Shown here: positions 9,275 through 18,224 of the stretch, piece by piece
How positions within the stretch are numbered: position 1 is the first letter of the stretch
How the letters are laid out: the number at the start of each line of letters is the position of its first letter
Origin: Ectobacillus ponti
GTDB taxonomy: Bacteria; Bacillota; Bacilli; Bacillales; Bacillaceae_G
Reading direction: 5' to 3'
DNA length: 64,000 nt
Assembly: GCF_024294785.1 (NCBI RefSeq)
Contig: NZ_JANCLT010000004.1
Location: 131,843-195,842 of the forward strand
The notes under the pieces: generated by a model
Database searches by the model: none
Seen by the model: the letters and a program-made list of their open reading frames with translations, nothing else
Told to the model about the DNA's origin: nothing
Program-made: the position numbers and the translations under genes

Positions 9275-9308
9275 AAAAAGCGATCTGGCATATCCAGATC
9301 GCTTTTTT
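9275..9308. terminator. Bidirectional terminator between the peptidase gene and ypjC
   Basis: Perfect 14-bp stem AAAAAGCGATCTGG / CCAGATCGCTTTTT around a five-base loop, with T-runs on both strands. It serves the two convergent genes. Confidence 0.88.
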
Positions 9309-9320
9309 GTGTGTGGTGTT

Positions 9321-10202
9321 CTAGGTATGGAGCGGGTTTTTGTTTTCGTCGAGCGTGAAGCCTTCACCGATCACATCATGCACATCGCTGACCGCAACAA
9401 AGGCGTGCGGGTCGATGGAGGTAATGATGGATTTCAGCTTCACAATTTCGTTGCGGGCAACCACACAATACAGAACATTTCGCTCTACCTTTGTATAGGT
9501 GCCCATCGCCCGCAGATATGTGGCACCCCTGTCCATTTCGGAGAGGATTTTGGCGGCAATTTCCTCATTCCGTTCCGAAATGATGGTAGCGCCCTTGGCG
9601 GCATAAGCCCCTTCCTGCATGAAATCAATGACTCTTGCGCCGATAAACACAGCCACCAGTGTATACATGCCTTGCCGGTAGGAGAGGTATGTGATGATAG
9701 AAATGACAATTACCACCGCATCGAACAGAAACATCGTTTTTCCCATGCTCCAGCCGGCATACTTATGGGCCAGCCGGGCGATAATGTCCACGCCGCCTGT
9801 GGTTCCCCCGTACCGGAAGATAATGCCAAGTCCGACACCGATGAATACACCGGCAAACAGAGCAGCCAGAGTCATGTCCTTTTTCAGGTCCAGGTGTATA
9901 TTGAATATGTCGTAGCGCTGGAACAACCAGAGAAACACGGATACGCTGACTGTCCCGATAATGGTGTACAGGAAGGTTGTGCGCCCAAGCATCTTCCATC
10001 CGACAAAAAAGAGCGGGATGTTCAGCACCAGATTTGTATAGGATGGATCCAGATTGAAAACAAAGTACAACAGCAGCGTGATGCCGGTGAATCCGCCTTC
10101 GGCCAGTTGATTGGCAATATTGATGTTGACAATGCCGAAGGAGAAAATGGCTGCGCCAAATAAGATATATAGAATATTTTGCATGCGTATGTGTGCGAGC
10201 AT
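9321..10202 (-). CDS. ypjC: YitT-family membrane protein YpjC
   Basis: 293 residues from the ATG whose first base is 10202, preceded on the minus strand by GGGGGAATTCG. The N-terminal half has five to six membrane helices (IATRL-type DUF161 core with GGTTGGVDIIARL near residue 150). The C-terminal soluble domain (about 205-293) is the DUF2179 domain of YitT proteins. The transport role is unproven. Longer upstream in-frame starts overlap the promoter and are rejected. Confidence 0.82.
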   Translation of the reverse strand: MLAHIRMQNILYILFGAAIFSFGIVNINIANQLAEGGFTGITLLLYFVFNLDPSYTNLVLNIPLFFVGWKMLGRTTFLYTIIGTVSVSVFLWLFQRYDIFNIHLDLKKDMTLAALFAGVFIGVGLGIIFRYGGTTGGVDIIARLAHKYAGWSMGKTMFLFDAVVIVISIITYLSYRQGMYTLVAVFIGARVIDFMQEGAYAAKGATIISERNEEIAAKILSEMDRGATYLRAMGTYTKVERNVLYCVVARNEIVKLKSIITSIDPHAFVAVSDVHDVIGEGFTLDENKNPLHT

Positions 10203-10235
10203 CGAATTCCCCCTTGTTCCATAATCCAACAACTT

Positions 10236-10264
10236 ATTATAGTGTATACGTCCATCTTTGGCAA
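10236..10264 (-). promoter_or_regulatory. Sigma-A promoter of ypjC
   Basis: On the minus strand TTGCCA (10264-10259), a 17-base spacer and a perfect TATAAT (10241-10236), about 35 bases ahead of the ypjC start. Confidence 0.65.
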
Positions 10265-10393
10265 ACATTGTAAAAATATGCAGAATTCTGTCGTGTCTAT
10301 AGATTATGCATATCTCCCCCAAAATAAATATCGTTAAAGTTTGTCAACTTCTGCAGAATTGGCTAACATAGGAACAGAAGGAGTGGAAGCAAG

Positions 10394-10738
10394 ATGGAAC
10401 GCAAAACCATGCACGAAATGCAGCAGGAAGTGGACGCGTATATCGGCCAATTTAAAGAAGGGTACTTCAGTCCGTTGGCAATGATGGCCCGCCTGACAGA
10501 GGAACTGGGCGAACTTGCGCGCGAAATCAACCACTATTATGGCGAGAAACCGAAAAAAACAACCGAGAAAGAGAAAAAGATAGATGAGGAGCTTGGCGAT
10601 GTATTATTTGTCATGATTTGCTTGGCAAATAGCTTGAACATTGACTTGGAACAGGCTCATAATATGGTGATGCATAAATTTAATACGCGTGACAAAGACA
10701 GATGGACACGTATCGATGAGGGAGAGACAAAGGAATGA
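10394..10738 (+). CDS. ypjD: MazG-like nucleotide pyrophosphohydrolase YpjD
   Basis: 114 residues, one all-helical MazG domain. The metal-binding pattern [11 protein letters not shown] (about 36-46) and [15 protein letters not shown] (about 64-78) is intact. It probably hydrolyses non-canonical nucleoside triphosphates to monophosphates. AGAAGGAG precedes the start. Its stop overlaps the dapB start by four bases (ATGA at 10735), so translation is coupled. Confidence 0.88.
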   Translation: MERKTMHEMQQEVDAYIGQFKEGYFSPLAMMARLTEELGELAREINHYYGEKPKKTTEKEKKIDEELGDVLFVMICLANSLNIDLEQAHNMVMHKFNTRDKDRWTRIDEGETKE

Positions 10739-11535
10739 AGACAATTGCAGTTGTACTGGCAGGACCGCGCGGCCGGATGGGGCAGGAGGCGCTGCGCCTT
10801 ATTGAAAGAACACCAAATCTGCAGCTGGTTGGCGCCGTGGACCGTGTCAACGGCGGCAAGCGCATTGCAGATATTGCCGGATTGCCGGCTCTGGACGCTC
10901 CTGTCTATGAGGATCTGGCACAATGCCTGCAGGAAGTGCAGGCGGATGTGCTGCTGGATTTGACGACACCGGAGATTGGCAAGAAGCATGTACATATCGC
11001 CATGCAGCACGGCGTCCGTTCTGTCATTGGCACAACCGGCTTTACGGAAGCTGAACTGCAAGACTTGACGCATACTGCCAAAGAACGCGGCATTGGCACC
11101 ATTATCGCTCCGAATTTCGCAGTGGGGGCGGTGCTCATGATGAAGTTTGCCCAAATGGCTGCCAAGTATTTTCAGGATGTGGAGGTCATTGAACTGCATC
11201 ATGACCAAAAGCTCGATGCCCCGTCTGGGACGGCCATGAAGACAGTAGACCTGATCCGCACGGCCCGTACACCAAAGCAGCAGGGGCATCCAAATGAGAC
11301 AGAGACGTGGACAGGCGCGCGCGGCGCCAATGTGGACGGCATCCATGTGCATAGTGTGCGGCTGCCAGGATTGGTTGCTCATCAGGAGGTGCTGTTTGGC
11401 GGGGATGGCCAAATGCTTACCATTCGCCATGATTCCTTTAACCGTGCATCCTTTATGTCAGGCGTAAAGCTGGCTATTGAAACGGTGATGCAACTGGATA
11501 CACTTGTGTACGGCTTAGAAAATATTATGGACTGA
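10735..11535 (+). CDS. dapB: 4-hydroxy-tetrahydrodipicolinate reductase
   Basis: 266 residues. It reduces the product of DapA in lysine/diaminopimelate synthesis, needed for peptidoglycan and for spore dipicolinate. The Rossmann glycine region is at the N-terminus ([12 protein letters not shown]), the GTTGF loop is near 100, and the catalytic [14 protein letters not shown] stretch near 155-168 contains the His-His pair and Lys. It is translationally coupled to ypjD and followed by the decayed mgsA. Confidence 0.96.
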   Translation: MKTIAVVLAGPRGRMGQEALRLIERTPNLQLVGAVDRVNGGKRIADIAGLPALDAPVYEDLAQCLQEVQADVLLDLTTPEIGKKHVHIAMQHGVRSVIGTTGFTEAELQDLTHTAKERGIGTIIAPNFAVGAVLMMKFAQMAAKYFQDVEVIELHHDQKLDAPSGTAMKTVDLIRTARTPKQQGHPNETETWTGARGANVDGIHVHSVRLPGLVAHQEVLFGGDGQMLTIRHDSFNRASFMSGVKLAIETVMQLDTLVYGLENIMD

Positions 11536-11545
11536 TACATCGCAG

Positions 11546-11819
11546 AGGAAGTTAGCTTTGCTTGCACGCAAGGATCAGCGGCAGAGCATGGATGATTCAC
11601 GGCCGGCACAACCGGCCTCTGTATGATGGGAAAACCGGACTCACGGTCACCCGCTGCCAGTCGGGAGCGCTTGTCATGATGGTTGCGAAGCATGAGTTCC
11701 GCAATCCTCTCACAACGCAGCTTCATAAGCCTGCAGTCCATGAGTGACGTGTATGCCTGTCATCGGCGGCAAGTATGGCGGGTGCACACGCACTGGAGCG
11801 TGGTCACCTGAACTATTGA
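11546..11819 (+). pseudogene. mgsA: Decayed methylglyoxal synthase gene
   Basis: This gap holds the remains of mgsA, the gene expected here between dapB and bshB1. Frame 2 from 11549 reads KLALLARKDQRQSMDDS, like the MgsA N-terminus. Frame 0 from 11619 to the TGA at 11745 reads GKTGLTVTRCQSG and then RNPLTTQLHKPAV, like TGL..TRYQSG and RDPLTAQPHEPDV. Frame 1 at 11746 reads DVYA. Frame 0 again from 11772 reads [15 protein letters not shown] before TGA, like NMASAE..ALERGDLDY. Several frameshifts, a lost start codon (AGG where ATG is expected) and a missing PLGGDQ region show that it is inactive. Family sequences are from memory, not from a search. Confidence 0.75.
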
Positions 11820-11841
11820 AAAAAGTAAAGAGGGAACGAGC

Positions 11842-12534
11842 ATGAAGGAATTAGATGTACTGGCATTTGGCGCGCATGCAGATGATGTGGAAATCGGCAT
11901 GGCGGGCACTATCGCCAAGCTTACAAAGCAGGGATACCGTGTGGGGATTTGTGATCTCACAGAGGCCGAGCTTTCCTCAAACGGAACAGTGTCCCTGCGC
12001 AAAGAGGAGGCTGCCGAGGCAGCCTCTATTCTTGGCGCTGCAGTGAGATTGAACCTGGGCATTCCAGATCGCGGATTGAGAGTGGAGGAAGCCTATATTC
12101 AGCGTATTACGGAAGCAATTCGGGCGTATCGGCCGAAGTTGGTGTTTGCGCCTTATTATGAGGACCGCCATCCGGATCATGGTCAATGTGCCCGTTTGGT
12201 GGATGAAGCTGTGTTTTCGGCCGGCATTCGGAAATATATGCCCCATTTGGAAGCGCATCGGGTTGGGCGAACGTACTACTATATGATTAACGATTTCCAC
12301 CGTCCTTCCTTCTGCATAGACACTTCCGCGGAAATGGAGACGAAAATTGCGTCCTTGCAGGCGTATCGCAGCCAGTTTACGAAAGGAGACGGTGTCAGTA
12401 CACCATTGACAGAAGGGTATGTCGAAGCGGTGACAGCCAGAGAAAAGCTGCTTGGCAAAGAAATGGGCACGATGTATGCGGAGGGATTCCTGAGCAAAAA
12501 ACCGCTGCTGCTGGATATAGGAGGTATATTATGA
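11842..12534 (+). CDS. bshB1: Bacillithiol biosynthesis deacetylase BshB1
   Basis: 230 residues of the PIG-L/LmbE family. It removes the acetyl group from GlcNAc-malate, the second step of bacillithiol synthesis. The zinc site AHADD is at residues 11-15 and a second motif HPDH near 112. AAAGAGGGAACG precedes the start. The bshA start overlaps its stop by four bases (ATGA), tying steps one and two of the pathway together. Known as ypjG in B. subtilis. Confidence 0.93.
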   Translation: MKELDVLAFGAHADDVEIGMAGTIAKLTKQGYRVGICDLTEAELSSNGTVSLRKEEAAEAASILGAAVRLNLGIPDRGLRVEEAYIQRITEAIRAYRPKLVFAPYYEDRHPDHGQCARLVDEAVFSAGIRKYMPHLEAHRVGRTYYYMINDFHRPSFCIDTSAEMETKIASLQAYRSQFTKGDGVSTPLTEGYVEAVTAREKLLGKEMGTMYAEGFLSKKPLLLDIGGIL

Positions 12535-13676
12535 AGCTGAAAATCGGTATTACCTGTTATCCATCCGTGGGCGGGTCCGGCGTGGTCGGGACAGAGCTTG
12601 GCAAGCTGCTGGCAGAACGAGGGCACGAAATCCACTTTATTACGTCGAGTGTTCCTTTTCGCCTGAATAAGTTTTATCCGAACATTTTCTTCCATGAGGT
12701 GCAAGTGAACGAGTATTCGGTGTTTCAATATCCGCCGTATGATTTGGCTCTTGCCAGCAAAATTGCGGAGGTGGCGGAGCGGGAGCAGCTTGATTTGATT
12801 CACGTGCACTATGCCATGCCGCATGCCGTATGCGGATACTTGGCGAAGCAGATGACGGGCGGCCGTCTGAAGGTCGTAACGACTCTCCATGGAACGGATA
12901 TTACGATTTTGGGCTACGATGCTTCCATGAAGAATTTAATTCGCTTCAGCATCGAACAGTCAGATGTCGTGACGGCCGTGTCGCATTCCCTTGTCGAGCA
13001 AACGCATGAGCTCATTCAGCCGGATAAGGACATCCGAACGGTATACAATTTTATTGATGAGCGGGTGTACCGGAAGCGCGATATGAACCATCTGCGCCGG
13101 GAATACGAGATTGCGCCGGAGGAGAAAGTGCTCATCCATGTGTCCAACTTCCGAAAAGTAAAGCGTGTGCAGGATGTCATCAAGGCTTTTGCGCTGGTGC
13201 AGCAACAGGTTCCCGCAAAGCTGCTGCTTGTGGGAGACGGACCGGAGCAGTATGCCATGACGGATCTTGTAAAGCAGCTTGGTCTGGAGGAGAAGGTGTT
13301 GTTTGTCGGCAAGCAGGAGAACGTGGAGGATTTGCTGTCAATGAGTGATTTGCTCCTGCTGCTCTCTGAGAAGGAAAGCTTCGGCCTAGTGCTGCTGGAA
13401 GCGATGTCTTGCGGCATTCCGTGCATTGGCACAGATATTGGCGGCATTCCCGAAGTGATTCAGGACGGGGAGAATGGCTACATTTGCGCTCTTGGCGATA
13501 TTGAAGCTGTGGCGGATCGGGCGGCGGCACTATTGCAGGATGACGTTCTGTATCACGAAATGTGCCAGAAAGCACTTCAGGCGGCGTCAGAGCGGTTTGG
13601 CTCCGCTCATATCGTCTCGCAGTATGAACAAATCTACCGTGATGTATTGGGGATGAGCCGGCATGGAGCAGTTTAA
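12531..13676 (+). CDS. bshA: N-acetyl-alpha-D-glucosaminyl L-malate synthase BshA
   Basis: 381 residues, a GT-B fold family 4 glycosyltransferase. It transfers GlcNAc from UDP-GlcNAc to L-malate, the first step in bacillithiol synthesis. The N-terminal [11 protein letters not shown] loop is near residues 14-24, and the C-terminal [13 protein letters not shown] motif (E-x7-E) is near 281-293. It is coupled to bshB1 upstream, and the cca start lies 14 bases inside its 3' end. Confidence 0.95.
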   Translation: MKLKIGITCYPSVGGSGVVGTELGKLLAERGHEIHFITSSVPFRLNKFYPNIFFHEVQVNEYSVFQYPPYDLALASKIAEVAEREQLDLIHVHYAMPHAVCGYLAKQMTGGRLKVVTTLHGTDITILGYDASMKNLIRFSIEQSDVVTAVSHSLVEQTHELIQPDKDIRTVYNFIDERVYRKRDMNHLRREYEIAPEEKVLIHVSNFRKVKRVQDVIKAFALVQQQVPAKLLLVGDGPEQYAMTDLVKQLGLEEKVLFVGKQENVEDLLSMSDLLLLLSEKESFGLVLLEAMSCGIPCIGTDIGGIPEVIQDGENGYICALGDIEAVADRAAALLQDDVLYHEMCQKALQAASERFGSAHIVSQYEQIYRDVLGMSRHGAV

Positions 13677-14847
13677 GCAGGCGGCCCGCATTTTACGCAC
13701 CCTGCGTGAGAACGGGTTTGAAGCATATTTTGTCGGCGGAAGTGTCCGGGACTATTTGCTGCAGCGTCCAATTGGCGATATTGATATTGCCACGGCAGCC
13801 CTGCCTGAGGAGGTCATGCGCCTCTTTCCGAAGCATGTGCCGGTGGGCTTGCAGCATGGGACTGTTGTCGTCCTGCAAGAGGGCATACCGTATGAGGTAA
13901 CCACCTTCCGTACCGAAGCCGGCTATGAGGATTTTCGGCGCCCGAGTGAGGTTGTGTTTGTCCGATCGCTTACAGAGGATCTGAAGCGCCGCGATTTCAC
14001 AATGAATGCGATTGCTATGCGGGAGGATGGAACCATCGTGGATCCATTCTGCGGCCGGCAGGCACTGGAACGGCGGCTGATTGAAACGGTAGGGCAGGCA
14101 GACGAACGGTTTCAAGAGGATGCCCTGCGCATGATGCGCGGCATCCGCTTTGTCAGCACACTGGACTTCACGCTCTGTCCGCGTACAGAGACAGCCATTC
14201 GGACACATCGGCATTTGCTGCAGCACATCGCAGTGGAGCGGATGGCTGTGGAGTTTACGAAGCTGCTGCTTGGACCGGCCGTATCGCAAGCCCTGCAGCT
14301 GCTCGTTCAGACAAAACTGCATGAGCACCTTCCTCTTCTGGAGCAGAAAGGGGAGGAGCTGCTGGAGGCTGCCGGGCATAATTGGGCCGGTATACAGACG
14401 GAAACGGAAGCATGGGCATTGATCATTTGGATGGCGAAGGCGGACGCGGAGGATGTGTGCAGGCAGTGGAAGCTGCCCAATCGGAGGCTGAAGGAGATTC
14501 TGGAGGTGTTGCGGGTACTGCAGCAACGCCTGAATCAGCCATTATCCGCGTACCTGCTGTATCAGGCCGGGGAGGAGACGGCCATGATGGCAGAGCGCCT
14601 GCTTGCTGCTGTAAAGGGAACGGCGCCTGATGCGGAGAGCATCCGCCGACTGTACAAGCAGCTCCCGATGCATTCGCGGCAGGACATGCAGGTGACGGGA
14701 CGGGACATTTTGTCCTGGTCAGACAAGCCTGCCGGGCCTTGGGTGGCTGATTGCCTCGCGGCGGCAGAACGGGAGATTGTCAGCGGGAGTTTGGTGAATG
14801 AGAAAGAACGGATTAAGGGGTGGCTGAAGCAATGCAATCTTCTATAA
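13663..14847 (+). CDS. cca: CCA-adding tRNA nucleotidyltransferase
   Basis: 394 residues, a class II nucleotidyltransferase that completes the CCA end of tRNAs. The head domain shows GGSVRDYLL near 22-30, the metal aspartates in DIDIAT (about 39-44), and [10 protein letters not shown] near 110. An arginine-rich RFVSTLDF neck follows. It overlaps bshA upstream and birA downstream, as in B. subtilis, where the gene is called papS/cca. Confidence 0.95.
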   Translation: MEQFKQAARILRTLRENGFEAYFVGGSVRDYLLQRPIGDIDIATAALPEEVMRLFPKHVPVGLQHGTVVVLQEGIPYEVTTFRTEAGYEDFRRPSEVVFVRSLTEDLKRRDFTMNAIAMREDGTIVDPFCGRQALERRLIETVGQADERFQEDALRMMRGIRFVSTLDFTLCPRTETAIRTHRHLLQHIAVERMAVEFTKLLLGPAVSQALQLLVQTKLHEHLPLLEQKGEELLEAAGHNWAGIQTETEAWALIIWMAKADAEDVCRQWKLPNRRLKEILEVLRVLQQRLNQPLSAYLLYQAGEETAMMAERLLAAVKGTAPDAESIRRLYKQLPMHSRQDMQVTGRDILSWSDKPAGPWVADCLAAAEREIVSGSLVNEKERIKGWLKQCNLL

Positions 14848-15809
14848 GACAACAGCTTCTTGAAGTATTTTCCGAAGCTGACGGGGAATTTGTGTCAGGA
14901 CAAACCATCAGTGAAAAATTAGGATGCTCCCGCACAGCGATTTGGAAGCATATGGAGGATTTGCGCCGGGAGGGCTATGAACTCGAGGCGGTGCGGCGCC
15001 TTGGGTACCGCATTGCCAAAAAGCCGGACAAGGTGACCAACAATGAAATCAGCCTGGGCCTGCAAACAGAAGTGATCGGGCGTCACATTCATTATGAGGA
15101 AACGGTGGATTCGACTCAAAAAATTGCAGCACGCTTGGCCTTTGAGGGGGCACCTGAGGGAACGGTTGTTGTGGCAGAGGAGCAGACAGCCGGCCGCGGC
15201 CGGCTGAGCCGAATATGGCACTCGCCGAAAGGAACCGGGGTTTGGATGAGCATCATTCTGCGTCCGGCTATCCCCGTGCAGCAGGCGCCGCAGCTTACCC
15301 TGCTGGCAGCTGTAAGCGTGGCCCAGGCAATTGAACAGGTAACAGGCTTGTCGGTCGGCATCAAATGGCCAAACGACATTTTAATTGGAGGCAAAAAGGC
15401 AGTCGGCATTTTAACAGAGCTGCAGGCTGATCCGGACCAGGTCAACGCGGTGATTATCGGCATCGGCGTGAATGTCAATCAGCAGCGGGAGCATTTTGCC
15501 GAGGAAATCTTGCCAATCGCGACCTCACTGGCAATAGAAGCAGGTACAGCATTCCCGCGGGCAAGCCTCATGCAGGCTGTATTTCTGCAGCTGGAGAAGC
15601 TGTACAAGGAGTACTTGACGAACGGCTTCGGCATTATTAAACTGCTGTGGGAAAGCTATGCCATCAGCATCGGCAGAGAAATTACCGCACGTACAGTCAC
15701 AAGCACAATTGTGGGCACGGCCAAGGGCATTACCGAAGAGGGCGTCCTGCTGCTTGAGGACCGGGATGGCCGCATACATGCCATCCATTCTGCTGATATT
15801 GAAATTTAA
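14832..15809 (+). CDS. birA: Biotin-protein ligase / biotin repressor BirA
   Basis: 325 residues from the ATG at 14832, preceded by AAGGGGTGG. A GTG at 14820 would also be in frame, but the shorter form matches the B. subtilis length. It has an N-terminal winged helix-turn-helix (about 20-45, TISEKLGCSRTAIWKHM), a ligase core with the biotinyl-AMP loop GRGRLSRIW near 120, and KWPNDILI near 180. It attaches biotin to carboxylases and, with its DNA-binding domain, can repress biotin genes. It overlaps cca by 16 bases. Confidence 0.94.
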   Translation: MQSSIRQQLLEVFSEADGEFVSGQTISEKLGCSRTAIWKHMEDLRREGYELEAVRRLGYRIAKKPDKVTNNEISLGLQTEVIGRHIHYEETVDSTQKIAARLAFEGAPEGTVVVAEEQTAGRGRLSRIWHSPKGTGVWMSIILRPAIPVQQAPQLTLLAAVSVAQAIEQVTGLSVGIKWPNDILIGGKKAVGILTELQADPDQVNAVIIGIGVNVNQQREHFAEEILPIATSLAIEAGTAFPRASLMQAVFLQLEKLYKEYLTNGFGIIKLLWESYAISIGREITARTVTSTIVGTAKGITEEGVLLLEDRDGRIHAIHSADIEI

Positions 15810-15831
15810 ACTAGGAAATAATTGCAGCAGT

Positions 15832-15841
15832 TTGGTATAAT
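15832..15841 (+). promoter_or_regulatory. Extended -10 promoter of panBCD
   Basis: TTTGGTATAAT: a perfect TATAAT at 15836-15841 with the TG of an extended -10 at 15833-15834. No good -35 lies 17 bases upstream. Transcription would start near 15848 and give a leader of about 180 bases before panB. Confidence 0.5.
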
Positions 15842-15854
15842 GAACGAGAGAAAG

Positions 15855-15985
15855 GGCAGTATCTTGTCGAACTGCACCCGTTATACACAGTATTCAAAAA
15901 TGGGTTCTGCCTGGATCCAATGGACCGGGACAGAGGGATGAAGCAGCTGATACAATCCTTCTTTCCTATGGAGAGAAGGATTTTT
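15855..15985 (+). promoter_or_regulatory. pan-motif RNA leader with downstream terminator
   Basis: A hairpin at 15905-15935 has a stem TTCTGCCTGG-TCC / GGA-CCGGG-CAGAG interrupted by exactly two unpaired adenosines, A15915 on the left arm and A15930 on the right. Two bulged adenosines in a stem upstream of panB are the hallmark of the pan motif described in Firmicutes. A second small hairpin lies at 15857-15882. An intrinsic terminator follows at 15954-15985 (AATCCTTCT / AGAAGGATT, then TTTT). This suggests control of pantothenate genes by premature termination. The ligand is not known. Confidence 0.6.
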
Positions 15986-16027
15986 ACTGTCGTCATCTCC
16001 TCTAGCCGGCAAAGAAGGAGGAGACAT

Positions 16028-16873
16028 ATGAAGAATACGAAGGATTTCCTGCAGATGAAGCAAAACGGCGAGGCAATCGTGATGGTGACGGCTTATGACT
16101 ATCCGTCGGGACGGTTGGCCGAGCAAGCCGGCGTAGATATGATTCTTGTCGGTGACTCCCTTGGTATGGTGGTGCTTGGCTATGACTCCACAATTCCGGT
16201 GACTGTGGAGGATATGATCCATCATACAAAAGCGGTGCTCCGCGGCGCGAAAGACACGTTCATTGTGACAGACATGCCGTTCATGTCCTATCACGTGTCA
16301 AAAGAGGACACGATGCAAAATGCCCGGCGCATCATGCAGGAAGCAGGCGCGCATGCCTTGAAGGTGGAAGGGGCGGATGAAGTGCTTGAAACTATCCGTC
16401 TGCTGACGCATGCCGGTGTGCCTGTAGTGGCGCATCTTGGCCTCACACCGCAATCTGTAGGCGTACTTGGCGGCTATAAGGTGCAAGGAAAGGACGCGGA
16501 AAGCGCCCGTAAGCTGTTGGCGGATGCGAAGGCCTGCGAGGAGGCCGGTGCTGTTGCTCTCGTGCTGGAATGCGTACCGAAGCAGCTGGGGGCGGAGATT
16601 TCTGCCATGCTGCAGATTCCGACAATCGGCATTGGTGCGGGCAGTAAAACAGATGGCCAAGTGCTTGTATACCATGACATTATTACCTATGGCGTCGGCC
16701 GTGTGCCGAAGTTTGTGAAATCCTATGCGGCAGTACAAGATGAAATTGTCAGAGGCATCATCCAGTACCGGGATGAGGTAAAGGCAAGGCAATTCCCGGA
16801 CGATGCGCACTCCTTCACCATGAAGGAGGAAGAGCTGACGGCTTTATATGGGGGACAGATGACATGCAAATAA
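16028..16873 (+). CDS. panB: 3-methyl-2-oxobutanoate hydroxymethyltransferase
   Basis: 281 residues from the ATG at 16028, directly after AGAAGGAGGAGAC. A longer in-frame start at 15920 would run through the pan hairpin and the terminator and is rejected. It makes ketopantoate from ketoisovalerate using methylene-tetrahydrofolate. The family block [19 protein letters not shown] starts near residue 18, [14 protein letters not shown] follows, and the Mg-binding Asp and catalytic Glu stretch EGAD lies in the middle. panC begins 10 bases before its stop. Confidence 0.95.
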   Translation: MKNTKDFLQMKQNGEAIVMVTAYDYPSGRLAEQAGVDMILVGDSLGMVVLGYDSTIPVTVEDMIHHTKAVLRGAKDTFIVTDMPFMSYHVSKEDTMQNARRIMQEAGAHALKVEGADEVLETIRLLTHAGVPVVAHLGLTPQSVGVLGGYKVQGKDAESARKLLADAKACEEAGAVALVLECVPKQLGAEISAMLQIPTIGIGAGSKTDGQVLVYHDIITYGVGRVPKFVKSYAAVQDEIVRGIIQYRDEVKARQFPDDAHSFTMKEEELTALYGGQMTCK

Positions 16874-17712
16874 TCTCAAGCATTCAAGAGATCCAGCAGC
16901 GCATGCTGCAGCTGCGGGCGGAAGGAAAAACAATTGGCTTTGTGCCGACGATGGGCTTTCTTCATGAAGGCCATATGACCTTGCTGCAGCAGGCCAGACA
17001 AGAAAACGATATTGTTGTGCTCAGTGTGTTTGTCAATCCGCTGCAGTTCGGCCCAAATGAGGATTTTGACCGGTATCCGCGGGATATTGAGCGGGATGAG
17101 CAGCTTGCCCGTGAAACAGGTGCAGATTACCTGTTCTATCCAAGCACGGAAGAGATGTATCCGGCACCGATGACAACAAAGGTGACGGTCACATCGCGCA
17201 CCGATGTGCTTTGCGGGGCAAAGCGCCCCGGCCATTTTGACGGTGTGGCGGCTGTTTTGCTGAAGCTGTTCAACATTGTCATGCCGCACCGCGCCTATTT
17301 CGGCTTGAAGGACGCCCAGCAGGTGGCAGTTGTGCAGGGTGTCATTTCCGATTATAATATTCCTGTCACGCTCGTGCCTGTTGCCACGGTTCGGGAAGCT
17401 GACGGTTTAGCGAAGAGTTCCCGCAATGTCTACCTGTCTGAACGCGAGCGTGCGCAGGCCCCGGCGATTTACCAGGGGCTTCAGCTTGCCCGTCAGGCGG
17501 CAGAGCAAGGGGAACGCTGTCCGGAAGCGTTGACGGCACTGGTGCGAGATCATATCGTGTCCCATACTGAAGGGGAAATGGATTATATACAGCTATATTC
17601 CTATCCGGAATTGGAGTCTGTCAGCGAGCTGGCCGGTACGTTTATCATTGCGGTGGCCGTGAAGTTTGCCAGGGCAAGGCTCATTGACAATATTATTTTA
17701 ACGGTTGAATAA
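16864..17712 (+). CDS. panC: Pantothenate synthetase
   Basis: 282 residues. It joins pantoate and beta-alanine with ATP. The nucleotidyl-transfer signature [10 protein letters not shown] (28-37) contains the HxGH motif, and KSSRNVYLS near 182 is the second ATP loop. The start overlaps panB by 10 bases, and panD follows after 12 bases, giving a compact panBCD operon. Confidence 0.96.
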   Translation: MQIISSIQEIQQRMLQLRAEGKTIGFVPTMGFLHEGHMTLLQQARQENDIVVLSVFVNPLQFGPNEDFDRYPRDIERDEQLARETGADYLFYPSTEEMYPAPMTTKVTVTSRTDVLCGAKRPGHFDGVAAVLLKLFNIVMPHRAYFGLKDAQQVAVVQGVISDYNIPVTLVPVATVREADGLAKSSRNVYLSERERAQAPAIYQGLQLARQAAEQGERCPEALTALVRDHIVSHTEGEMDYIQLYSYPELESVSELAGTFIIAVAVKFARARLIDNIILTVE

Positions 17713-17724
17713 GGGGGAGCAGCC

Positions 17725-18108
17725 ATGTTTCGCACAATGATGAGAGCAAAATTGCATCGTGCTACAGTAACCGAAGCAAATTTAAACTACGTGGGCAGCA
17801 TTACGATTGACGAGGACCTGATGGATGCCGTTGGTTTGGCGGAAAATGAGAAGGTGCAGATCGTCAATAATAACAATGGCGCACGGTTTGAAACATATGT
17901 CATTACAGGAGCGCGGGGGAGCAAGGTGATTTGCCTGAACGGTGCAGCTGCCCGTCTCGTACAGCCTGGAGATAAAGTAATTATTATCTGTTATGGACTT
18001 GTCCCGGATGAAGGGGTGGCATCGCATGAGCCGCGTATCGCTGTCCTGGATGAAGAAAACAATATCGTGGAGATGCTTGGCCGCGAGCCGGCAGCAACCA
18101 TTTTGTAA
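17725..18108 (+). CDS. panD: Aspartate 1-decarboxylase (pyruvoyl enzyme) precursor
   Basis: 127 residues. It makes beta-alanine from aspartate for PanC. The self-cleavage site Gly24-Ser25 lies in YVGSITID, where Ser25 becomes the pyruvoyl group. Preceded by AAGGGGGAGC. It is the last gene of the pan operon, followed immediately by a terminator. Confidence 0.96.
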   Translation: MFRTMMRAKLHRATVTEANLNYVGSITIDEDLMDAVGLAENEKVQIVNNNNGARFETYVITGARGSKVICLNGAAARLVQPGDKVIIICYGLVPDEGVASHEPRIAVLDEENNIVEMLGREPAATIL

Positions 18109-18109
18109 G

Positions 18110-18140
18110 AAAAATCCCCATGGCAGCATGGGGATTTTTG
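18110..18140 (+). terminator. Terminator of panBCD
   Basis: 12-bp stem AAAAATCCCCAT / ATGGGGATTTTT with a six-base loop. The T-run forms the end of the right arm. Confidence 0.85.
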
Positions 18141-18169
18141 GTCTGTTTTTATTAGGATGTGCGGAAACG

Positions 18170-18178
18170 TGGTATAGT
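18170..18178 (+). promoter_or_regulatory. Extended -10 promoter of dinG
   Basis: TGGTATAGT: TATAGT at 18173-18178 with an upstream TG. No clear -35. It is about 45 bases before the dinG GTG. Confidence 0.4.
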
Positions 18179-18224
18179 AACAATAAGAACGGGACATACC
18201 GGTCGATAGATTGAGGTGTAGCAA

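Noticed and set aside
9309-10163. 284-codon plus-strand open frame opposite ypjC
   Set aside because: Lies antisense to a clear YitT-family gene, has no ribosome binding site, and starts in the terminator.
15810-16027. T-box riboswitch upstream of panB
   Set aside because: The conserved T-box antiterminator sequence (AGGGTGGNACCGCG) is absent; the pan-motif hairpin fits better.
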